Shown here piece after piece: positions 21,357 through 31,001 of a DNA stretch of 64,000 nt. A program made the translations under genes and the position numbers. Each line of letters starts with the position of its first letter. The stretch's first letter is position 1. The stretch covers positions 2,418,001 through 2,482,000 of the forward strand of contig JAHLEZ010000009.1 in NCBI GenBank assembly GCA_020726505.1, written 5' to 3'. This DNA is from Leptodontidium sp. MPI-SDFR-AT-0119. Taxonomy: Eukaryota > Ascomycota > Leotiomycetes > Helotiales > Leptodontidiaceae. The notes below the pieces were generated by a model that made no database searches, was not told the DNA's origin, and was given only the letters and a program-made list of their open reading frames with translations.

Positions 21357-23059
21357 ATGAACCTCACTATGCGAGGCTTGCACATCTTCATATTTCTTGC
21401 GACGCTGCTCGGCCTGACTCGCGCTCAGGTTGACCTTTCGCATGTGCTTATTAAAATCCCCAAATGCACTGTAAGACCTCTCTTCTTTTGTGGGTGCACA
21501 ACCATTAATAACGTCTGTAGCAACTATGCAGTTTGAAAGTTTTGGGACCTGCGCGATGCCCGTTGACGGACCTTCCCAATTGTCTGTGCACGAACACGAC
21601 GCTGCAGGAAGAACTCGCAACCTGCGTGTTGGGATCTTGTAACTTCACAGACCAAGTCGGTATGTCCTCGAGACTTTGCTTCATATCATCTATGTATTCC
21701 AGCGGGCATCAAAACTAAAAGAGAGAAAAAAACAAGTCTCTACGACTATCGCCCAAAATGAGATCTGCGAGGGAGTTTCGCAACCATCACGAAGTACGGA
21801 AATTATACGCGATGTCATAATCATCGCAAGTGTTACTTTCCTAGTCGTACTCCTGAGATTTCTGTCTCGGAGTATAGTGACTCACAGAATTTGGTGGGAC
21901 GATTGGATGATTGGAATCGCAGCGGTCAGTACAACATAAGGAAGTGATCCTACTTACACAGATACTAATGGAGTCCAACAGGTGCTCATGGTTCCAATGG
22001 TTGTTATTCCAATCCTAAGTATGATTATACTCCACAGCCACGAAAGCCTCCTTGAAAACACTAACATATTTAGATGCGCAACGTGGCTTCGGAAAGCACT
22101 TCTGGGATGTTCCACCTCAGAATGTCACTTTGCTCCGGAAGGTTTGACTTGGAGACAACCCGTTCTTGACTCACGCTGACCAGAAGCAGCTCTACTACGT
22201 GTCCCAACTCTTATATGTTGTGGTGCAGAATCTAGCCAAAATCTCCATCCTATTCCTGTATCTCCGCATTTTTGTCAATCCCCGATTCCGCCTATACACG
22301 AAGATTGTTATGGGATGGGCGTTCTGTCACACTTTCGCATTCCTCGTGGCGGATGCCTTCCAATGTGTACCCGTCAAAGCGGTCTGGGATACAACCATCG
22401 ACGCAAAGTGCATCAATCTTCAAACGCTTATCTACGCCGGCGCTGGATTCAGCATTGTTGAGGATTTTATTATTATGTTACTCCCCATTTCCGAGCTGAG
22501 AAGCCTGAAACTGGATTTGAGGAAGAGGATTGTACTGTTCTTCATGTTTGCTCTTGGATCTTTGTAAGCTCTTCATTTGACCTGATTTGTATCTGGGGGG
22601 TGTACTAACGTTCTAATCCCAGCGCCTGCATCACTAGTATGGTTCGGCTCAAGTATATCATCTCTTACAGCAACTCTATTGATTTAACATGTAAGTAGTC
22701 CCTATTCTGATTCTTCTTACTAGTTATTCTGCGATGCTTACTACTTGATAGGGGCGAATGTTGATATTGTTATCTGGAGCATCCTGGAAACATTCATGGC
22801 AGTCATCTGTGCTAGCCTTGTGTGCATTCGACCGCTGCTCGTCAAATATCTGCCGGTCATATTCCCAGTTACGGAAGTAAGCGAGAGCAGAGGTAGCGAT
22901 ATGAAGAGCCCGAGTTGGAGCCGAAGGTTGAGTTTGAAGGCATCGAGCAAGCTGCGAAATGAGAATGGTATTGAATTGCTCAGCGACGATGATGAAGCAA
23001 GGGCAGGACTCAGAGATAACAAGAGCAACATGACGCCGCTTAGAGTAGCCCAAGTATGA
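21357..23059 (+). CDS. CFEM-domain Pth11-like seven-TM receptor, 431 aa, eight exons
   Basis: Exons: 21357-21470, 21521-21659, 21737-21924, 21982-22018, 22074-22141, 22190-22563, 22623-22690, 22752-23059 (1296 nt, in frame). Introns are 48-77 nt; two have clear CTAAC/ACTAAT branch sites. A signal peptide (MNLTMRGLHIFIFLATLLGLTRAQ) precedes a CFEM domain with eight cysteines: PKCTQLC, ARC, NCLC, ATC, GSC, and NEIC at residue 95. Then come seven hydrophobic spans starting near residue 106 (IIRDVIIIASVTFLVVLLRF). Hallmarks of the Pth11-like rhodopsin fold: NAQRGFGKHFWDV, LLRKLYYVSQLLYV, FQCVPVKAVWD and SIVEDFIIMLLPISELRSLKL. The C-terminal cytosolic tail is Ser/acidic. Such receptors sit in the plasma membrane; in Magnaporthe, Pth11 senses surface cues before infection. 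The ligand here is unknown. All eight CFEM cysteines are kept, so the gene looks functional. The acceptor of intron 5 has an alternative six bases upstream. Confidence 0.92.
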
Positions 23060-23424
23060 CGAGGAGCGTAAAGCAGAAAAGCTTGTAATTTCTCAGATAC
23101 TTTAGTTTTTCTCGCGAATTGTGACAGTTCAATACTTATGCGCAGTTGCATCTGAGGAGCTTCATATCGAACGTTCTACGTCCTAAGATACTTACTAATC
23201 ATCTTTTCGTTTCGTGACTAACCAATGACCGGGCTCTTCAACGCACTTGTGAAACCAATCAGAAATGCAAATGCGCAACGCCAAAATCGGCTCGTTCGTT
23301 GGAGAGCTCCATGAGAAATAGCTACGTGACAACAATACCTGTGCATTTGTAGTTAGGACTGTGCCGTTCTATTTCAAGAATATACACCTGCTTTACGGAA
23401 GCAAACTTCGGAGGGAAGTACCTC
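23060..23424. other. Intergenic, nothing recognised
   Basis: 3' flank of the receptor gene, then ordinary-GC sequence with no coding signal until the TPR fragment. Confidence 0.5.
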
Positions 23425-23814
23425 ATGAATCTAACCAACACTAGAAGCCTCCCAGAGACGCTGACTAGTGTAGGCAACCTGGCGGTGGTGCTCGACAAGC
23501 AGGGCAAGTACGACGAGGCCGAGGCCGAGTCATTGAACCGACGAGCGCTGGGACTGTCTAAGAAGGTGCTGGGGAAGGACCACCCGTCAACTCTGACAAG
23601 CACGAGCAATCTTGCGGTAGTGCTTGACAGCCGGGGCAACTACGGCGAGGCAGAGATGATGCACCGGCAGGCACTGGAACTTAAGGAGAGAGCGCTGGGG
23701 AAAGAGCACCCGTCAACGCTGATGAGCATTTATTGCCTTGACTACTTACTCCATGGTCAAGAACAGTGCGGCGACGCGTGTATTCTCTATCAGCGAGCCT
23801 CCCTAGGATTCTAG
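23425..23814 (+). pseudogene. Tetratricopeptide (kinesin-light-chain-like) fragment
   Basis: 129 codons encode two to three 42-residue TPR units: TSVGNLAVVLDKQGKYDEAEAE, LGKDHPSTLTSTSNLAVVLD, then LGKEHPSTLMSIYCLDYLLH. This is the repeat type at the C-terminus of fungal NB-ARC/NACHT-TPR (STAND) proteins. No ATG with upstream domain, no NTPase and no effector domain are present, and the frame ends soon after the third unit, so this is a leftover of a larger gene. The third unit is already diverged (CLDYLLHGQEQCGD in place of NLA..L..QGKY). Confidence 0.75.
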
Positions 23815-23939
23815 AAATACTTGGCTCAGATCATCCCACTACTCTAGCATGTTCAAACCACTACTTGTCTATGCTTGAGGATATAATGCGACAGAAAGAG
23901 GAGGCGGTTCATGTTGATAGAGCTTCAACTTGATGATAG

Positions 23940-24420
23940 TGGCTGACTTACTCGACGTTAATTCAATTTCTTACGCCTACTAAACCCTCAAATTAGACGA
24001 GTTACTTAAAAGTTCGTAAAGTAAGATTATCATATTACTATTATTAACGCCGCCGCAATATTTTACTTTGCATCAACGTTTAATTTACTAGCGTGGATTA
24101 TTAAAAGCGATGCCCTAGATCCAAGCACCGTTTAATTATCGGGCGAAGAAATTATTAGATGTAAGATAGCGATTAAACTTAGCAATAAAACTGCAAAAAT
24201 CATCTTAAAAAGAATCGGTGACCCTAACGTGCTATCGTATATCCACGTGCTTCTTATATTCATGCATCACGTGACAAAGCTAAAAAGAAGACAACAAAGC
24301 GATGCTACCCTTATACCAAGACATAATAAAAGGATTTCCTTAGGAATTCTTAGCTATAGTCCTAACTACTTTAATGCAAAAGGATCCCGAGAAGTACTCG
24401 TAGCGCGAGAAAATGCTTAG
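23940..24420 (+). pseudogene. RIP-degraded EST1/telomerase-activating-like relic
   Basis: Stops interrupt the frame, but the pieces keep order: AAAIFYFASTFNLLAWIIKS (24049-24108), then IGDPNVLSYIHVLLIFMHHV (around 24213-24272), then, in another frame, IIKGFP.EFLAIVLTTLMQK (around 24328-24387). GDPxVxxxLHV...FIxHxxx and FPWxxLxxxLNxL are features I associate with the DNA/RNA-binding domain of EST1-like proteins; the break in FP.E is best read as TGG changed to TAG. Fragment only, AT-shifted. Family assignment is by eye and moderately uncertain. Confidence 0.45.
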
Positions 24421-24942
24421 TAAAAAGAACAATAATAAAAAAAATCATACCTTTTCTTAAAGATTTTACTATAGGCGGTTACTTATAGGTTAATACCACG
24501 ACATACCCTAATAAATATTTCTCGCATAAGGTTTTCCGATTTAGTAAATAAAAATAAAAATATAATAAAGATAAGATTTACTAGGAGATAACTAAGATAA
24601 CGCCTAACAAGATAATTCGTATTCTTTAGTATGAGTATTAACTCGTTAAGCTAAGATGCTTGTCCTTTAAGCAAGGCCGATTTTTTAAATCCCAAGATTA
24701 AAGTTTTCTTCCTTCTCTCTAATTTGTTTTTTGGACTTAAATTCCTGAAATATTCTTTAACGTCCATCCCTGCGTAACGGAAAACCCTACGTGCCGGAAA
24801 AAATGATAGGTACTTTGACTTTGACCAACTTGAACTTTGTGTACACATCGATAAAACCCAAAATGCAAATCGTATTCGGTGGCTACTCTTGAAGCTCTTC
24901 AAGCCCTCCTATTAAAAAATCACATTCGTGTCGTCGCCCGTG
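24421..24942. other. AT-rich decayed sequence
   Basis: Stop-rich in all frames. A minus-strand open frame at 24651-24902 has no domain I recognise. It ends at the 8-bp target duplication of the next hAT element. Confidence 0.4.
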
Positions 24943-24950
24943 GGCCTGAT

Positions 24951-25910
24951 CAGGCTGGCCAATAAGTCAGTAAGTCAGTTATCAGTTGAAGATATATTCT
25001 CAACTGACTGACTGACACAAAAATCGACGTAACTTATAACTGACTGATAGGAAATTCGGGGACTGATAAGTTGGTTCCAAAAATAGAATATATTAGACAT
25101 TAAGCAAGACTGCTTTGTAGGCTCCTGGGAAGTTAATTGCTCTCCTATTTACCCAGTTTTTTAAGCATTCCTGGTGCCATAGAGTCTTGCTAAATAACTG
25201 AGAGCTCTCTACAGTTGTTTGCTTTGCGCAGGAAGAGAATATTCGCTCGCACTTAGAGCTCATAACTGGGATAGCTAGAAAATCAAGGGCCATAGCAGCT
25301 AACTCAGGCTATTCCTTCTCCTTCTCTTCTCGTTGTGAGGTTTAAAAGGGTCGTAAAACTCGTTATATTAAGGTTCTAGTCGTTTGCACCGGTCCCGTAA
25401 TATCTTTGGCTCTGCAGACTCTTCTGCTGTCGGTTTGGCCATCATCGCCGCCAACACGTTCGGGACAACTCGTATAAGCGCATTAGGTGCTCTTCTATCG
25501 TCGTCGTCGCTCAAATCGATAGGGGATGTGTGGGAAGAGGCCATTTTAATGAAGTTATCGTGATTATTCCGACAGAGACAGAGTTTTGGATACAATCCGG
25601 GGATTCTGGGGTTCTTCAGAGCTCGGCTGAGTCACGATTCTAGCCAATTAGAAGCCTCCATTTCGGCTAAGCGAGGCGGCCGCCCGTATCAAAATGTATC
25701 CACGGCATCCATGGGCTTCAAAATCAGGGCATCTATACCACCAAAACTCATCCTATATTCGGGAATTTTTAATATTTGAACTTATAAGCAACTGATCAAC
25801 CTATTACTAACTGACTGACTTATCTAATAATATATCTCAACTGACTGACTGACGTTAAAGAGGGTGGCTTATTTAGTTGGCTTAACTCAACTGACTTGTT
25901 GGCCACCCTG
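24951..25910 (-). mobile_element. Internally deleted hAT element (960 bp) with 8-bp target duplication
   Basis: Terminal inverted repeats: CAGGCTGGCCAATAAGTCAG on the left and, reverse complemented, CAGGGTGGCCAACAAGTCAG on the right. Subterminal AACTGACTGACTGAC repeats occur at both ends. The 8-bp duplication GGCCTGAT lies at 24943-24950; its partner is at 25911-25917 plus the T now displaced to 26224 by the LTR insertion. Inside, on the minus strand, an N-terminal transposase start (MASSHTSPIDLSDDDDRRAP, ATG at 25544) and the C-terminal hAT dimerisation domain (FLAIPVMSSKCERIFSSCAK, 25093-25293) remain. The middle with the catalytic residues is missing, so it is non-autonomous. Confidence 0.9.
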
Positions 25911-25917
25911 GGCCTGA

Positions 25918-26218
25918 TGTTACGGCTGGCAAGAGGTTGATACGGCGAGTAGACTGTAGCTTTGTATTTAGGCCTAATGCTACGCTCAGAATCAAGAAGA
26001 AAAGACAAGGAGGAAAGGAGAGTTCTTTATAAGAGAGAGCTCGAGTATAAATATATAAAGGACCCTCCTAATAGGGCCTAGCGTAGTCGAACGTTATTCA
26101 CATTAACATATCGCATACTCGCCACTTGGTCCTCCTAATTAGGCTTAGCGCCGTCGTATAGCTAGCGATGCTACGAGCCGTGTCGGTTAGAATACGAGGC
26201 GCATCGGAGGTCGTAACA
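25918..26218 (+). mobile_element. Solo LTR, 301 bp, with 5-bp target duplication CCTGA
   Basis: TGTTACGGCTGGCAAG...GGTCGTAACA. Target duplication CCTGA at 25913-25917 and 26219-26223. It sits inside the target duplication of the hAT at 24951-25910, so it arrived later. A TATA box (GAGTATAAATA) near LTR position 135 sets the orientation. Confidence 0.93.
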
Positions 26219-26223
26219 CCTGA

Positions 26224-26800
26224 TCTGCAGGCAGGCTCCTTTTACGATACAAGATACTTTTTTGACTATGGCTCCGCTAATAAACTTTTAATACTTTTAA
26301 TACTTACAAAATAGTCTTATCTAATCTTTAAACCCTTGCTACTATGTTAATAATCGTCATCATCTTTGTGGCTGCTGTGGACCGCAAATTAATGTAAGGT
26401 CGACACGCGGGATAGTACTTACGTACCTTGAATCGAAGTGACTAACGATATTTGGTTAGGGTAACGACACCGCGCTCTCCCCGCACCTCATAACGGACGG
26501 AATTACTGCTTAAGATTCAAGGCCTAAGGCTCGAACTCCAAAGATTGAAGGTAAATTCGTGATCTTCGGTTTCTGTTTCTATTATCCACTCTCCAATTCC
26601 TCCAGCTTCCTTATTAGCGACAAGAATACATTATGCTCAATCGAAAGTGGCTTCGAATATCCTATGCCTATGGCTTTAAGAATTCCAGCCTGAGCAATTG
26701 GCTAGTCCTGCGCGCTTCCAGTGTACGACGATATCATAGCCGCGAGGCTAGCGCCCAGCTAAGTCCGCTAGCCTTAATACAACGTCTTCTTCAACCTTAC
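26224..26800. other. Unassigned, mixed-composition sequence
   Basis: About 580 bp between two LTR copies. Joining 24942 to this sequence across one GGCCTGAT should restore the pre-insertion locus. A short frame at 26633-26815 has no recognised domain. No gene called. Confidence 0.4.
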
Positions 26801-27102
26801 TGTTACGACCTCTGATGCGCCTCGTATTCTAACCGACACGGCTCGTAGCATCGGCTGGCGATGCGACGGCGCTAAGCCTAATTAGGAAGACTAAGTAGCG
26901 AGCATGCGACATGTTGATGTGAATGGCGCTCGACTACGCTAGGCCTTATTAGGAGAGCCCCCCGTGTATTTATACTAGAGCTCTCTCTTACAGAGCGCTC
27001 TCCTTTCCTCCTTGTCTTTTCTTCTCGATTCTGAGCGTAGCTTTAGGCCCAAATACAAAGCTTGAGTCAACTCGCCGTATCAACCTCTTGCCAGCCGTAA
27101 CA
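26801..27102 (-). mobile_element. Solo LTR, 302 bp
   Basis: TGTTACGACCTCTGATGCGC...GCCAGCCGTAACA, complete. The flanking 5-mers differ (CTTAC left, CCTAG right), so either the target duplication has mutated or this copy is the product of recombination between two different insertions. Confidence 0.85.
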
Positions 27103-28148
27103 CCTAGCTATTCCCTAACTAATTTCTATAACAATTTCTATATTTTAATAGCTTAGAAATATTAGACTTCCTTCTAGGCTTGCTGCTCGCTATTTGATCT
27201 CTGTAAGTGTCCTTAGCTAAGTACCGGGTACTACTGGGCTGAAGTTTCGACTTACTAAGGAGCTACACGCGCAACTCGCTTAATACTATTAATTTATAAA
27301 ACGTTAAACTTAAGCTTTAATTTACGAAAATTCTTGAAATCTAAGAGGGAAAAAAGGACTAGTCTAAATAGGTTTAAAAAGGGATAAGGGCGGGAGGCAG
27401 AATAGTAAAGACCCGCAGTGGTTAAGGGCGAAAGCGGAAGCATAATTACACAGCTGACGTTGTGAGAGTTGAATAATCGAGGTCTGCTTTATAGAAACAC
27501 TTGGCATGTAGAGTCGCAAGATGCGGTTGGACCACGTATATACGCAGTAGTAGTGACCATATGTAGACATGAGGTTGGCGATCAGGTTTTTAAATAGCAA
27601 GTGGAAGATCTGGATGATGACTTGAAACAATTCTTAGTTGCCGATAGCAAAACTTATTAGAAAAGGACGCGAATTCTTAGAACTCGACAGTACCTCTAGC
27701 CAAAAAATCTCTAGAAGACTAATTTCGACGGCTTGCTGAGTTACTAAGAGAATATTAGAAAGGATCGTGTATAACGATTGCTTATAGACTAATAATAAAG
27801 TCAAGCACGAGTGCAATTTTAGCTTCTCTCGAATCCTTCCTCCTATTGTTTAAGTATAACCTCTTAATTATTTACTTATAGTGACCCGATGTTTCTTAAG
27901 TGTTTATTATTCTAGGAGGGTATCTAAGCAATTGTAAAGCGTGGTTGACTTCGGCCGAGAAGCTTATGTTTTTCCAGACTAAGGTGGGCGTTCGATGTCG
28001 TTGGGAGGTTAGTATTACGGGGTTGATGTAGTCATCACACAGGAGACTGTTGCCTGAAGATTATTAGTCATTAGCCAAGGACCACCAGGGCCGGCCCAAC
28101 TCTTCTCGCGCAGCTTCAAGGAAATCCTCGCCATGGCTTCACGTCAAT
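27103..28148. other. AT-rich decayed sequence, then upstream flank of the HNH pseudogene
   Basis: 27103-27990 has short frames on both strands without domains (27364-27630 and 27634-27816 minus). GC rises from about 27950. No gene supported. Confidence 0.4.
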
Positions 28149-29151
28149 ATGGACAACATATCTGCTGCATCAGTGGATCCTCCTAACAAGGCTCATCGTA
28201 CCCCATCTAATTCGTCGTCCCGTCAAGAACATCCTACAATCTACCCTCCCCCTCCGCAAGCCGTCTTCCCTATCCCCTAGCGATCTAATACAAAGAATTC
28301 TTCAAGAAAATCATCTTTAGGCTCTAAAAAAAAACGCGTAGTCGTAGATGATGGCAGCGATGCAAGCCGCTCCCGCACTCGGGCATCAAGTACGTCTGAC
28401 TTCAACAATAATACAAAGGCGCAGGTGAAGGAACAGTATAATAACAAATGCTAGCATTATGGCGCGAGTCCTGCGGATGTCTGCCATGTTATTAGCAGCA
28501 GAGATAACACTGTAAGTCGCGTATGTTTAGCGGGGCTGGATCTAATATTGACCCAGTTTCAAATCGCCCTTAGAGATAGTTTGATTGACTTTTAAGAGAA
28601 ACAAAACCCATAAAACGCGATCGCATTCTGCGGTACTTGCCATACAAATTTCGACCATAGCTATAATCCCTCATTCTTCTTCTTACCAACCGATCTAGAT
28701 TTATTTCCTTAACTACGAGCGGCAAGATTAGAAACGTCGTCGAAGACTAGGTTATCGCACGAGCACAATTCCGGCGCGGATATATTCTTCTGCACAAACC
28801 TATCAAGATTACCAAAGACATCAAGGAGTTGAAGGTGCTGGGTTAGGAGGGCTTTATACACGGCTTATCACAAACGATTTCCTCCCTCAATATCCTGGAC
28901 GCGCTCCCTTTCAACCCGGTCCTAGCGAGTATGGCGCAACAAAGACATGGACGGGTTCGCCGATGGCATCCTTGTAGCGTGCTGTACTTATGTTACGGAG
29001 GCTCAAACTCTATGGGATTCCTCGAGAAATTCGGGATGCTTTGCGACAATTGCAAGATGCGTACAGCGAAGAATTAGATCTTGATGGCTCAGACACGAGT
29101 AGTCAAGGGAGCATCGAGCCTGGTATGTCGCAGAGAACTGATCTTGAGGTA

Positions 29152-30959
29152 AGTCCCCCCCCCCCTTTCCGGCCACCCCTGGTTTCCGGCCACCTCGCTT
29201 AACTCACCGCCATTTACACCCTCTCACTTTAATAATTAATAACTTCTTTATTCTTTAATTAATTCTTCTAAAATTTAGAATTTGTATTCTTGTTATAATA
29301 AAGCCTTAATACACCGAGTACGACATTAGCTATGTACTTAAAGAGGTAAAGAATAGAAAGTCCTTACGGAAGGCTGCCTTAGAGTAAGGAGTTCCTAGGT
29401 CTACCTTATAAGGCCGACAATCCACTTCCGAATCACACTAAAAAGGCGCTAATTATCTTTAAAGGCTTCTTATAGTAATTAAAGATCGATTAGCTAAATA
29501 GGTTCTTAATTAGGAGGCCCTTAGTCGTGGCGTTACTTATACGTAGATTAAGGTTTTTAGAGAACGACTCTTAACTCTTTAAGGGGACTATTTACTACTC
29601 GAAAAGAAGTAAATATACTAGTTTTTGATACGTTACCTTATTCTTAAGACTAAAAGGCAACTTAACGTTAATTTAGTACGTATAAATTACGCTACAACCG
29701 AGGTTATTTAATTATAGTTTCAAAAACTAAAAGTCCTAGTAATTAAGGTAATTCTAGTTACGTAATAATAAAATATAAACGAAGCTAGTATTATAAAAGG
29801 TTATAAAGCTAATAAATATATTATAGGGCATACTAAACGAGTAAAAGTGTAAGGGAAACAGCTTAGTTTACGTGCTTAGACCTCGTTAATTAAGTGTGTA
29901 TTAGCTATAAGAGCGTTAACTAAATCTCTTATAATTTATAAGGGCAAAACTATTTAATAACAATAGTTTTTAACTTAATTAGACTTATTTAAGTCTTAGT
30001 ACTTCACTGTAATAGAAAATAAGTAGACAACTAATACTACTACTCTTAAATAGCTTAAGAAGATATTTATCCCGCAAACTAAACCACGTGATTATTCAGC
30101 TCGATTACTTATTTTAGATAGCCATAGTAGTTATAAGACTACTGAATTCTTATGGAGGTGCTATAAGTACAATATATACTTTCTATTTTTACTTATATAT
30201 ACGTCACACGTCTTATAACCTTTAGATTTGTCGATTTTCTCTTTATTAAAGGTTGCCTACCGAAAAGAGCTATATATATTAAGTCCTTTAATCGATTCAA
30301 CACTAATTAGAAAGCGCAACTTTCTCTTATACTATTAAAAGGCACGCAAAGCTAATATTACACCTAGTAATATTAAGGCTAGTTAGAAAGCTAGTAAGTT
30401 ATGGCCAGTCTTTACTGCTAAGCCTCTAATAAGTCGATTATTACTAGAGAATAATAATAAACTAATCAAACCGACTTCTCAAGAGATACTTACTTTACTT
30501 TTAGAGCCTCTAAAAATACCTTTACCTTTCTTTACTCTTAAAGGCTAAAGAGATCTTCACTTAAGATTACGCACTTTAGCGAATTCGTCACATAACTACC
30601 TTTTAACTTAACGTGTACTCTTTAAGAAGATTACTAAGGGGTTTAACTAAAAGGATTTTAATTTAGGGCAGGCTAATATGCGGATTTAAGAGCTAGAGGC
30701 TAAATTAGAGTAGTTAAAGCCAAGGAAACGTAAGAAGGTTTAAATAAGTCTAAATTCTAAGTTTGTTATAACACGTGATATTTAAAAGGCTCAAATTATA
30801 GCTAAAGATTATGAAATTAGAGCTATAAAATCAGAATTAAAAGGAAATTCAGATTCTACGAAGTTAATTATAAAAGTTAATGTAGCGTAAAGTTATTAGG
30901 TAAAGAATAAAAGGTACTGAAATTAAGCGAGGTGGCCAGAAACCAGGGGTGGCCGGAAA

Positions 30960-30990
<31 letters not shown>
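29152..30990 (+). mobile_element. pogo/Fot1-type element, complete ends, inactivated (copy 1)
   Basis: TA duplication at 29150-29151 and 30991-30992. The terminal inverted repeats read AGT, a C-run of 11 (left) or 28 (right), then TTTCCGGCCACCCCTGGTTT and a second CCGGCCACC before CTCGCTTAA. Each ~50-bp end therefore carries the motif TTTCCGGCCACC twice. The transposase is readable but stop-filled: GKSLRKAALE-like helix-turn-helix near 29350 and the DDE block LILDSHSSYKTTEFL near 30110-30160, followed by TSHVL.PLD. Same family as the element at 1-1708 and nearly identical to copy 2. Confidence 0.92.
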
Positions 30991-31001
30991 TACAGAAAGG
31001 G

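Noticed and set aside
23425..23814. Complete TPR protein gene
   Set aside because: No supported ATG with upstream domain, only two to three repeats, third one decayed.
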